6,504 bases of DNA from CAVSUR01 sp052143655 (GCA_052143655.1 JBKQSL010000237.1:1-6504); one strand, 5' to 3'; positions 1 to 5,832 are shown, counted from the first letter of the stretch. Notes: a model not told the origin generated them from the letters alone. Translations and numbers: made by a program.

Positions 1-812
1 GCGGTGAGAACGGCCACCGCTTTTTCTGCTGAAAGATTTGAAATGGTGAGCGTGCCGGGTCCTGTGGCGGCGACCTCAGCCCCCGCGCCGGCTAGCGCCG
101 TCATGGCCTGTGCGCGGGCGGCGGTGCGGACGGTGATGCGGTCGCCGGAGGCGGCGGCGATCAGGCCGGCGACGGTGGTGTCGGCGATCACCTTGCCGCG
201 GCCGACGACGACCAGGTGGCCGGCGGTGTCCTCCAGTTCGCCCATCAGGTGGCTGGACACCAGGACCGCGCGGCCCTGCGCCGCGAGCGATCGCAGGAAG
301 CCCTTCATCCAGATGATGCCCTCGGGGTCCATGCCGTTGAACGGCTCGTTGAAGATCAGCACCGGCGGGTCGCCGAGCAGCGCCGCGGCGATGCCCAGCC
401 GCTGCCGCATGCCGAGGGAGTACCCGCCGGCCTTGCGGCGGGCGGCGGGCTCCAGCCCGGCCAGCGCGATCACCTCGTCGACCCGGCCGGCCACCAGGCC
501 CTGGGAGTGGGCGAGCCACAGCAGGTGGTTGCGCGCGCTGCGGCCCGGCTGCAGCGCGCCCGCGTCCAGCAGCGACCCGACGTGAGTCAGCGGGTTCTGC
601 AGCGAGCGGTACGGCCGGCCGCCGATGGTGGCGGTGCCCGCGTCGGGGGCGTCCAGGCCGACGACGACGCGCACGGTGGTCGATTTGCCGGCGCCGTTCG
701 GCCCGACGAAGCCGGTCACCTGGCCGGGCTGGACCGTGAATGTCATCCCGTCCAGCGCCTGCACCGGGCCGAACCGCTTGCGCAGCGCGTCAATCTCGAT
801 ACTCGCGTTCAT
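1..812 (-). CDS. ABC transporter ATP-binding protein (partial, C-terminus outside window)
   Basis: Cytoplasmic ATPase subunit of an ABC exporter, of the type found in actinobacterial drug/lantibiotic-like transporters. About 270 residues are present and the usual length is near 300, so only the end is missing. Seen: Walker A GPNGAGKST at residues 37-45; a family-style Q-loop region with HVGSLLDAG and PGRSARNHLL; signature YSLGMRQRLG from residue 131; Walker B region VLIFNEP, where residue 155 is Asn instead of the usual Asp; catalytic-type Glu156; D-loop NGMDPEG; switch His188 in SSHLMGE. The ATG at 810-812 is preceded by AAGGA seven bases upstream, and that site overlaps the TAA stop of the gene before it. 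The two genes are therefore probably co-transcribed and translationally coupled. The permease partner is expected beyond base 1 (inference). The substrate is unknown. Confidence 0.93.
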   Translation of the reverse strand, partial: MNASIEIDALRKRFGPVQALDGMTFTVQPGQVTGFVGPNGAGKSTTVRVVVGLDAPDAGTATIGGRPYRSLQNPLTHVGSLLDAGALQPGRSARNHLLWLAHSQGLVAGRVDEVIALAGLEPAARRKAGGYSLGMRQRLGIAAALLGDPPVLIFNEPFNGMDPEGIIWMKGFLRSLAAQGRAVLVSSHLMGELEDTAGHLVVVGRGKVIADTTVAGLIAAASGDRITVRTAARAQAMTALAGAGAEVAATGPGTLTISNLSAEKAVAVLT

Positions 813-819
813 GGGGGTG

Positions 820-824
820 TCCTT
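820..824 (-). promoter_or_regulatory. Ribosome binding site of the ABC ATPase, overlapping the preceding stop
   Basis: AAGGA on the minus strand, seven bases before the ATG at 812. Its first two bases belong to the TAA stop (825-823) of the exported-protein gene. This arrangement normally goes with translational coupling. Confidence 0.7.
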
Positions 825-1926
825 AGCAGGCCGGCCCGGCCTGGGGCAGCGGGTAGGCGGGCGGCCGCTGCTCCCGGAAGGTGTCCAGGGGCGGCCTGGC
901 ACTGTTGCCCCGGATGGCGTTGCGGCGCTTGAGTTCGGCCCAGTACTCGGGGTCGAGGTAGACGGCCGGGTCCGGCCATGCCGCGGTCAGCTCCGCGGCC
1001 TGGCCGACGTACAGCCCGGCGTCCGCCAGCTGTCCGAACGTCATGCCGCACCAGGGATTGACGAACTTGGGGGCCTGCCCGTTCACCGATGCCGTCGCGC
1101 CGGGCAGGATGTCGCCGGCGCTGACTTTTCCGAGCCAGGTGCCCGCGGTCGGGATGACGGTGCCGCGGGGGCAGGCCGCGAGCCTGGGGAACACGCCGCC
1201 GGGATCGGCGGCCAGCGGCCTCAGGGGCATGATCACGTAGGCCCGGACCCCGGTCTCCTGCTCGATGAGCGTGGTGAGGGTCCGCCCGCGGGGCGTGTGG
1301 AGCAGGTGCATGCCGCCGTAGATCAGCAGCATCCTGCGGCCCTTGGCCAGCGACTGCCCGGCTAGCGACGCCGGGTGGGGGTCCCGCTGCGGGAAGGGGA
1401 TCTGGCGGGCGCTGGTGACCGTGGACCAGTCGAACGGCGGGTCGCCGGCCAGCACCCGGATCTTCTTGTCCGCGGGCAGGGTCCAGTTGACCGCCCGGAC
1501 CCTGCGGTAGACCTGCTCGTAGACCGGGGAGTCGATGAGGATGTTCGGGGACTGGGTGGTGCCGCGCCAGACCAGGCGCAGGCCGGCGTCGCTGACGGGC
1601 TCGCCTGCGAGGATGAACTTGTCGAGGGTGTCCTGGTAGAACGCGTTCCCGAACTCGACGATGATGTCGCTGGCCGCCCCGTACAGCCGGGGATCGCTGA
1701 GCATCGTCAGCAGCAGGTCGTGGACCTCCTGGCCCGCGTGCGAGTCGCCTATGGCGACCACCCGGTGAGCCTGGAACGCCGCCAGGACCGCCTCGATGAG
1801 GCTGCTGCCGGGTGCGGCGGGGGCCGCCTGGGCGTCCGGGGCAGTGAGCCCGGCCGCTGCTGCCGTGCCGGCCGGGGCGGTCAGGGATCCGCGCCGGTCC
1901 GGCCCTGGCACGCTGAGTGCGTTCAC
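823..1926 (-). CDS. Probable exported EreA/ChaN-like protein of unknown function
   Basis: The product has 367 residues. I recognise the general layout of a poorly characterised actinobacterial family resembling erythromycin-esterase/ChaN-type proteins: IGDSHAGQEVHD at 59-70 (His63, Glu67, His69), DIIVEFGNAFYQ at 87-98, GDPPFDW at 161-167 and LLIYGGMHLLH at 200-210. Paired His/Glu residues in such motifs suggest hydrolase or metal/haem binding, but no reaction can be assigned. The N-terminus has PDRRGSL, then an Ala/Gly-rich stretch and AQA-AP near residue 34, like a Tat signal peptide with Ser in the usual Phe position. The GTG start is chosen because AGGAG lies six bases upstream. An ATG at 2025 in the same frame would add 33 residues without family character and hide the signal. 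It is first gene of an operon with the ABC ATPase and is divergent from the two-component genes. Confidence 0.82.
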   Translation of the reverse strand: MNALSVPGPDRRGSLTAPAGTAAAAGLTAPDAQAAPAAPGSSLIEAVLAAFQAHRVVAIGDSHAGQEVHDLLLTMLSDPRLYGAASDIIVEFGNAFYQDTLDKFILAGEPVSDAGLRLVWRGTTQSPNILIDSPVYEQVYRRVRAVNWTLPADKKIRVLAGDPPFDWSTVTSARQIPFPQRDPHPASLAGQSLAKGRRMLLIYGGMHLLHTPRGRTLTTLIEQETGVRAYVIMPLRPLAADPGGVFPRLAACPRGTVIPTAGTWLGKVSAGDILPGATASVNGQAPKFVNPWCGMTFGQLADAGLYVGQAAELTAAWPDPAVYLDPEYWAELKRRNAIRGNSARPPLDTFREQRPPAYPLPQAGPAC

Positions 1927-1932
1927 GGTGCG

Positions 1933-1937
1933 CTCCT
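1933..1937 (-). promoter_or_regulatory. Ribosome binding site deciding the GTG start of the exported protein
   Basis: AGGAG on the minus strand, six bases before the GTG at 1924-1926. No comparable site precedes the upstream in-frame ATG at 2025. This supports the shorter 367-residue protein with a Tat-like leader. Confidence 0.75.
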
Positions 1938-2057
1938 GTTCTGTTTCCGCGAGAGGTGATCTGGGATGGGGAGGGACGGAGGCGGTTACGGGAAGAAGGT
2001 GCCGCAGTCGGGGGGCGCGGCGCATCGGCCCGCGGGCACATCTGCGCGGTGCCGCGA

Positions 2058-2087
2058 TCTGCCTGCGGGCCTATGCCCGCGGGCAGA
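2058..2087. promoter_or_regulatory. 30-bp GC-rich dyad upstream of the two-component genes (candidate operator)
   Basis: Left arm TCTGCCTGCGGGC (2058-2070), spacer CTAT, right arm GCCCGCGGGCAGA (2075-2087). Twelve of 13 positions pair and the other is T/G. The right arm contains the perfect palindrome TGCCCGCGGGCA (2074-2085). Its 10-bp core GCCCGCGGGC also occurs at 2028-2037, 47 bp upstream. The dyad ends where the -35 region of the kinase promoter should begin. The position suggests binding of a regulator, possibly the response regulator encoded here. In high-GC DNA a chance hairpin is less surprising, so the role is inferred. Confidence 0.45.
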
Positions 2088-2109
2088 CGACCCGGCCCCG
2101 CGAGGCGGC

Positions 2110-2115
2110 TACGAT
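2110..2115 (+). promoter_or_regulatory. Candidate -10 box for the kinase-regulator operon
   Basis: TACGAT fits the actinobacterial TAnnnT -10 pattern and lies 39 bases before the ATG. No good -35 is seen: GACGAC at 2087-2092 has 17-bp spacing but poor match. That would fit an activator-dependent promoter with the adjacent dyad as binding site. Confidence 0.45.
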
Positions 2116-2143
2116 CGCTGCCGTGAGCATGACCTAGCAGGCT

Positions 2144-2148
2144 GGAGG
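2144..2148 (+). promoter_or_regulatory. Ribosome binding site of the histidine kinase
   Basis: GGAGG, six bases before the ATG at 2155 and nine before the second ATG at 2158. Either could be used, a difference of one residue. It rules out the much longer open frame that begins at 1966. Confidence 0.8.
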
Positions 2149-2154
2149 GGGCCT

Positions 2155-3225
2155 ATGATGATATGGGCATTCCCGTTGCTCGGCTGCGCCCTGCTGGCTT
2201 CCGCCCTCCTGCTGCGCCGCAGGCCGCTCACGGCGCTGGCCGTGCTGCTCGGCGGATCGGTGGCCGCCATGGCGCTGAAGTCACCGGTGCCGGCGAGCAC
2301 CCTGCAGATCGTGGCCGCCTGCGCAGCGGGCATCGAGGTCTGCTACATAGCGGCAACACGCACCCGCAGAGTCTCGGTGACCGGGGTAGCGATGGCCGGC
2401 GCCGGCCTGCTGATCCTGCTCCTGGGGGTGCCCTCTCCGGAGTCCCACCGGGACGGCATCGTGGGGCCGACCGTACCCCTTGTCCCGATCGCCGTACCCC
2501 TGGTCACGATCATTGCCTGGCTCATCGGGAACTCGATCCGGCAGGCACAGGCCCAGGCCGAGCTGGTGCGCGCCCAGGCGGCCGCCCAGACCGCGATGGC
2601 GGAACGGCTGCGGATCGCCCGCGAACTGCACGACATCGTGGCGCACAGCATCGGCATCATCGCGATACAGGCAGGCTCGGGCCGCAGGGTCTTCGACGCC
2701 CGTCCCGACCAAGCACGCGACGCCCTGGCCGCCATCGAGGCCACCAGCAGGGAGACACTATCCGGACTACGGCGGATGGTGAAAGGCCTGCGGAACGCCG
2801 ACCAGGAGGCCGGGCCGGGGCAGGCACCGCTGGACCCGGCGCCTGGCCTGGCCGGCATCGACCGGCTGGCCGCCACCACCCTGGACGCGGGCGTGCAGGT
2901 CGACGTGGACTGGCACGGCAGCCGGCAGCCGCTCCCGGCCGACATCGACGCCTCGGCGTTCCGCATCATCCAGGAGGCCGTCACCAACGTGGTCCGCCAC
3001 GCCGGCACCGGCCAGTGCCAGGTCTGCATCGGCCAGCAGGACGGGCAGCTGGCCATCGAGGTCACCGACAGCGGGCGCGGCGACAGCGCGGCCGGGACCG
3101 GCTACGGGATCACCGGCATGCGGGAGCGCGCCGCGCTGCTCGGCGGCGACTTCTCCGCCGGCCCGCGCCCCGGCGGCGGCTTCCGCGTCACCGCCCTGCT
3201 GCCACTGCCCGCGCCGGCCCGATGA
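2155..3225 (+). CDS. Two-component sensor histidine kinase, NarL/DesK-type (HisKA_3)
   Basis: A 356-residue membrane sensor kinase that autophosphorylates on His and passes phosphate to the regulator encoded next. Hydrophobic stretches near residues 3-20, 25-42, 49-67, 74-92 and 107-124 suggest about five membrane helices with short loops and no large extracytoplasmic domain, as in intramembrane-sensing kinases. A short Gln/Ala-rich coiled linker (129-150) leads to the HisKA_3 H-box ERLRIARELHDIVAHS with phospho-acceptor His159. The HATPase_c domain shows the N-box EAVTNVVRHAG (Asn278), the G1 box VTDSGRG (Asp305) and GYGITGMRERAALLGG. The start is fixed by GGAGG at 2144-2148. The stop overlaps the next ATG as ATGA. 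The signal is unknown. The divergent ABC operon hints at an envelope stress or toxic compound, which is inference from layout. Confidence 0.95.
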   Translation: MMIWAFPLLGCALLASALLLRRRPLTALAVLLGGSVAAMALKSPVPASTLQIVAACAAGIEVCYIAATRTRRVSVTGVAMAGAGLLILLLGVPSPESHRDGIVGPTVPLVPIAVPLVTIIAWLIGNSIRQAQAQAELVRAQAAAQTAMAERLRIARELHDIVAHSIGIIAIQAGSGRRVFDARPDQARDALAAIEATSRETLSGLRRMVKGLRNADQEAGPGQAPLDPAPGLAGIDRLAATTLDAGVQVDVDWHGSRQPLPADIDASAFRIIQEAVTNVVRHAGTGQCQVCIGQQDGQLAIEVTDSGRGDSAAGTGYGITGMRERAALLGGDFSAGPRPGGGFRVTALLPLPAPAR

Positions 3226-3878
3226 CCATCCGGGTCATCCTGGCCGACGACCAGCCGCTGGTCCGTGCGGGCCTGCGCAGGCTGATCGACCAGACACCCG
3301 GTATCGACGTGGCCGGCGAGGCAGGAACCGGAGCCGAGGCGGTACAGCTCACCAGGGACACCGGCCCCGACGTGGTCATCATGGACATCCGCATGCCCGG
3401 CATGGACGGCATCGAGGCAACCCAGCTAATCACCGCCGGCGACACCCGCGCCCGCGTGCTCGTGCTCACCACCTTCGACGACGACGACTACGTCTACGGC
3501 GCGCTCCGCGCCGGAGCCAGCGGGTTCCTGGTCAAGGACATGGCACTGGACGACATCCTGACCGCGATCCGCGTGGTCGCCGCCGGCGACGCCATCATCG
3601 CGCCGGGCGTCACCCGCCGCCTGATCGCGCAGTTCACCAGCCAGCCCCGTCCAGGCCGCAAGCCCCGCGAGCTCACCGGGATCACCGACCGCGAGCGCGA
3701 GGTGCTCAGGCTGGTGGGCCTCGGCATGTCCAACGCCGAGATCGCCGCCGCCCTGTACATCACCGCAGGCACCGCCAAGACCCACGTGGCCAGGCTGCTG
3801 ACCAAGCTGGACGCCAGGGACCGCATCCAGCTCGTCATCACCGCCTACGAGACAGGCCTGGTGTCAGCGTCGCACTGA
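3222..3878 (+). CDS. Response regulator, NarL/FixJ (LuxR-type HTH) family
   Basis: A 218-residue cytoplasmic transcription regulator and partner of the kinase just upstream, whose stop it overlaps by four bases (ATGA). The receiver domain spans residues 1-120: acidic pair Asp9-Asp10, phospho-acceptor Asp55 in VVIMDIRMPGMDG, Thr83 and Lys105 in GFLVKD. All the key residues of a functional receiver are present. The LuxR-type HTH lies at about 150-213 with TDREREVLRLVGLGMSNAEIA and a recognition segment TAGTAKTHVARLLTKLDARD. Length is normal for the family. Targets are not known. The divergent region with its GC-rich dyad is the first candidate. Confidence 0.96.
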   Translation: MTIRVILADDQPLVRAGLRRLIDQTPGIDVAGEAGTGAEAVQLTRDTGPDVVIMDIRMPGMDGIEATQLITAGDTRARVLVLTTFDDDDYVYGALRAGASGFLVKDMALDDILTAIRVVAAGDAIIAPGVTRRLIAQFTSQPRPGRKPRELTGITDREREVLRLVGLGMSNAEIAAALYITAGTAKTHVARLLTKLDARDRIQLVITAYETGLVSASH

Positions 3879-4129
3879 CAACACCGGCTGGCAGATCGAA
3901 GCGGCACGACTACACCGGTTGCAGCGCGGATCAGCCTGTTCTGGGTGCCCAAGCTGAGAGTCACGAACGCTGCGGCAAGCGCGCCGAACGGCGGCACTGC
4001 GCGCGTCAGCCGCCCGGTGCTGCAGTTACGAACCGTGACCCGTGGCCCCGCGTAGCGTCGCGGGGGGATACGGTTTCTGTGCTGGTGAGCCCCTGGTGCC
4101 GGTGTTGTGGTGGAGACGCTCTAGCTAAG
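3879..4129. other. Intergenic stretch without a recognisable gene
   Basis: No frame on either strand shows an actinobacterial coding pattern or a ribosome site. The only structures noticed are the short hairpin at 4046-4065 and, at its right end, the AT-rich palindrome CTAGCTAAGCTAG (4121-4133) running into the end of the acetyltransferase remnant. Confidence 0.5.
4046..4065 (+). terminator. Possible hairpin terminator after the response regulator
   Basis: Perfect 7-bp stem CCCCGCG / CGCGGGG around the loop TAGCGT, about 170 bases after the response regulator stop. There is no T tract, which is common for actinobacterial terminators but makes the call weak. It could equally end transcripts arriving on the minus strand. 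Confidence 0.3.
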
Positions 4130-4345
4130 CTAGCTGCCAGGTCGGTCGAGGCGGAAGATGCGGCTGCGCCGGGGGGTGCCGTCGCGGCGGACGCTGTGGT
4201 CCTGGCGGACACCGCGGTCTGTGGCGCCGAGCTTGCGGATCGCGGCGGCCGATCGCTCGTTCCGCTCGTCATATGCGCGGTCAAGCAGGGAGACCGGGAA
4301 GGTAGGCGCGCAGATAACCCAGATCTTTGCGTTACACCGGTGCGG
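4130..4345 (-). pseudogene. C-terminal remnant of a GNAT-type N-acetyltransferase
   Basis: About 71 codons are open between a TAG (4346-4348) and the TAG at 4130-4132, with no ATG, GTG or TTG that could start them. Codon third positions are strongly G/C from about 4275 down, as in a real gene. The translation has DRAYDERNERSAAAIRKLGA, followed by GVRQDHSVRRDGTPRRSRIF. This matches the end of RimJ/RimL-type GNAT acetyltransferases, where N-x-x-S-x-x-x-x-x-K-L-G-A is followed by a G-x-x-R/Q-x-H...R-x-D-G-T segment and a final strand. The acetyl-CoA binding motif and N-terminal half are absent. It is most likely a truncated, inactive gene. The family assignment is from motif memory, not a search. 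Confidence 0.5.
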
Positions 4346-4407
4346 CTACGGGCACGAGCGAGCCGCTCATAACGGCAGCTCCGGAGCGACCGTGACTCAA
4401 CGCGAGG

Positions 4408-4775
4408 TCACAGACTGTGGCCGGTCTGGCGGTTTTCCGGAGTTTCGTGATGCCCGCCGGCAGGCAACTTCGGCTCGCCGGCGAGCAGCTGGTGCTCGCG
4501 CCGCCATGCCTGCTCGGCCGCATCAGCGGCGGCGATCTGGGCGTGGGTGTCCTCGGGGTGGGACGCCCGGTACCGGACGGCGGTGCGGATGAGCCGCAGC
4601 GGGGTACCCGTGTTGTCAGCGATCGGGCCGTGCAGCCTGTCGTCGGCCAGCTCAGGCTCGTGCTCCGGGCGGACTTGACCGCGCGGGCCGCGTCCCGCAT
4701 GTCGGGGCTGCTGGCCAGCGCGGCCGGCCGTCGCGTGGGGCCAGGCCGGAACACGGTCCCCGGATGCTCACTCAT
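4408..4775 (-). pseudogene. Frameshifted hypothetical gene
   Basis: Two overlapping minus-strand frames look like parts of one gene. The first begins with ATG at 4775 (MSEHPGTVFRPGPTRRP), with GAGG eight bases upstream, and has G/C-rich third positions up to about 4670. There the coding pattern moves to another frame, which reads RPEHEPELADDRLHGPIAD and then RTAVRYRASHPEDTHAQIAA, and ends at TGA 4410-4408. The second frame has no usable start codon, and the total of 368 bases is one short of a multiple of three. A single-base deletion near 4660-4680, or a sequencing error, explains both facts. The restored product would be about 122 residues, hydrophilic, with no membrane segment or signal peptide. 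I do not recognise the family. Confidence 0.5.
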
Positions 4776-4785
4776 GCGGAGGGCC

Positions 4786-4884
4786 TCATCCCACGAGCCG
4801 GCTTGCGCGGAGGACGGTGACATGCCAGGGGTTAGCCGTCACGAAGGAAGCCAGGTGCTCGGCCACGGCACCGTCAGTCCGCAC
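4786..4884 (-). pseudogene. Short coding-like fragment upstream of the frameshifted gene
   Basis: From a GTG at 4884 the minus strand reads VRTDGAVAEHLASFVTANPW then HVTVLRASRLVG and stops at TGA 4788-4786. Third positions are moderately G/C-rich. The stop overlaps the GAGG ribosome site of the next gene (GGATGAGG), as in coupled genes. There is no clear ribosome site of its own, and the frame runs back open through the hairpin into the end of the DUF4386 gene. It may therefore be the tail of a gene whose front was lost. Not recognised. Confidence 0.25.
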
Positions 4885-4932
4885 CGCATCCGCGCCATCA
4901 CCGGTGAGCTGCGGGCGATGGCGCGGACGCGG
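4884..4932 (-). terminator. Strong hairpin just after the DUF4386 gene, likely terminator
   Basis: Arms at 4884-4899 and 4917-4932 pair over 16 bp with one imperfect position (G/U on the minus-strand RNA), around a 17-base loop. The stem begins eight bases after the TAG of the DUF4386 gene. It is very GC-rich and lacks a T tract, consistent with actinobacterial intrinsic terminators. The symmetric stem could also stop plus-strand transcription. Confidence 0.6.
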
Positions 4933-4940
4933 GCTTCGCT

Positions 4941-5684
4941 CTACGCCGTCAGGGCGATCTTTCGCCCCTTCAGCAGCAGCCAGAGCATGAACAGCGCCTC
5001 GCCGATGAACGTGAAGCTGGAGACGCTGGCCGTGTAGCTCGGGCTGAGCAGCCCGGCGATGCTGTCGATGAGATAGCCGCTGCCGGCGATGACGAGCAGC
5101 ACGCCGAGAAGCCGGGGAACGTAGCCGGACCTGCAGGCCAGGTAGCCGAGGAGAACGAGGTACAGCCCGAACACGATCAGGCTGACCTTCCAGATGTCTC
5201 CGAAATCCTGGATCTTCTGCAGTGCCTCAGCCTGCCGGTGGCTGATGCTGAGCGGGGTCAGGTGCCGGGCGTTACTCAGCAGGGGAAGGACACCTATGAG
5301 CTGGCTGACGGCAACCGCGAAGATCGCGGCATAACTGATTCTCAGCCAGGCCGCAAGGGTCGCCAGGCCCTTGCGGACCGGCTCGAAGAACTTCAGGAGC
5401 GCCCAGGCCACGACGACATCCAGGATCACCACCGCCGCGAATGCGGCTATCGCGAGACGGAAGAGCCCAGCGGAGGCCAGGATGTGCCCGGCCGTCCGGG
5501 CCGCGTCGCCCGGGGTCACGAGGCGCTGGATAACGCCGAACCTGGCCGCCGGGGCCAGGACGGCCATGGCGAGAAGCCCGGTGCCCGCGACCAGCGCGGG
5601 GCGGCGCATCCGGCGGGCTGCCCCCGCTGACGGATCGACCGCCGTGGTCCTGGTGCCAGAAGGAGCTGATTGCGTAGTGGTCAT
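4941..5684 (-). CDS. DUF4386 family integral membrane protein
   Basis: A 247-residue membrane protein of the DUF4386 family, which has no known biochemical function. After a polar N-terminus rich in Thr, Ser and Arg (1-28), six hydrophobic segments lie near 29-50, 75-99, 113-136, 165-184, 190-212 and 224-239. Family-like features are the segment VPRLLGVLLVIAGSGYLIDS (189-208) and the C-terminal FIGEALFMLWLLLKGRK. The ATG at 5684 has GAGG eight bases upstream. It is divergent from a TetR gene, and a promoter reading towards it lies inside a triple operator, so it is very likely the repressor's target, induced when a small ligand releases TetR. A hairpin follows the stop closely, suggesting a single-gene transcript. 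A role in drug or membrane stress response is only inferred from the regulator. Confidence 0.93.
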   Translation of the reverse strand: MTTTQSAPSGTRTTAVDPSAGAARRMRRPALVAGTGLLAMAVLAPAARFGVIQRLVTPGDAARTAGHILASAGLFRLAIAAFAAVVILDVVVAWALLKFFEPVRKGLATLAAWLRISYAAIFAVAVSQLIGVLPLLSNARHLTPLSISHRQAEALQKIQDFGDIWKVSLIVFGLYLVLLGYLACRSGYVPRLLGVLLVIAGSGYLIDSIAGLLSPSYTASVSSFTFIGEALFMLWLLLKGRKIALTA

Positions 5685-5753
5685 GACCTGAGCCTCGTTC
5701 CGGTGTGACGGCCCCCTGGCCCTGGCGGTCAGCGGTGCGCGCCCCTTCGGGTT

Positions 5754-5770
5754 ACCTTATCTTGTAAGGT
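5754..5770. promoter_or_regulatory. TetR-type operator O1
   Basis: ACCTTA-TCTTG-TAAGGT, an inverted repeat with perfect 6-bp arms. It directly abuts O2. Dyads of this size are typical for TetR dimers, and the divergent TetR gene makes it the probable binder. Confidence 0.75.
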
Positions 5771-5787
5771 ACCTTACGAGATAAGGT
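5771..5787. promoter_or_regulatory. TetR-type operator O2
   Basis: ACCTTA-CGAGA-TAAGGT, with perfect 6-bp arms. It covers the predicted -10 box (5783-5788, minus strand) of the DUF4386 promoter, so occupancy should block transcription. Confidence 0.75.
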
Positions 5788-5811
5788 AACCCTACAGTGT
5801 AAGGTTGTCAA
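5783..5811 (-). promoter_or_regulatory. Promoter reading towards the DUF4386 gene
   Basis: Minus strand: TTGACA (5811-5806), 17-bp spacer, TACCTT (5788-5783). The -35 is consensus and the -10 fits TAnnnT. Transcription would start near 5776, leaving a leader of roughly 90 bases. The spacer is operator O3 and the -10 is inside O2, the classic layout for steric repression. For the TetR gene only a weak -10 (TACAGT, 5793-5798) is seen, without a clear -35. Confidence 0.6.
5789..5805. promoter_or_regulatory. TetR-type operator O3 (one arm imperfect)
   Basis: ACCCTA-CAGTG-TAAGGT, one mismatch in the left arm, one base after O2. It exactly fills the 17-bp spacer between the predicted -35 and -10 boxes of the DUF4386 promoter. 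Confidence 0.65.
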
Positions 5812-5832
5812 TGGGCAGCGGGACAACAGGCA

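Larger units (their letters stand above)
5749..5792. repeat. 44-bp nearly perfect palindrome
   Basis: Each of the 22 base pairs from the ends (GG/CC) to the centre GGTACC at 5768-5773 is symmetric except one pair, T at 5763 against G at 5778. It arises because two 17-bp operators abut and their spacers TCTTG and CGAGA are nearly each other's complement. It could form a cruciform or, if transcribed, a long hairpin. Confidence 0.9.

Noticed and set aside
1966..2154. N-terminal extension of the histidine kinase from the ATG at 1966
   Set aside because: It would be 63 low-quality residues covering the promoter and dyad. The GGAGG before 2155 and the hydrophobic first helix fit the shorter start.
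4121..4133. AT-rich palindrome CTAGCTAAGCTAG
   Set aside because: Only 6-bp arms, no adjacent gene start or repeat copy; not enough to call an operator or attachment site.
4332..4370. Twelve-codon frame MSGSLVPVAAPV upstream of the acetyltransferase remnant
   Set aside because: GGAG lies near its ATG, so it could be the broken start of that gene, but it is too short to support and the frames do not join.
4079..4372. Plus-strand open frame of 97 codons, and the opposite-strand frame at 4006-4284
   Set aside because: The GNAT-like signal and G/C-rich third positions are in a different minus-strand frame. These are shadows of it.
4417..5037. Plus-strand open frame of 206 codons across the decayed stretch
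   Set aside because: It overlaps the end of the DUF4386 gene antisense, has no ribosome site, and its composition looks like the complement of minus-strand coding pieces.
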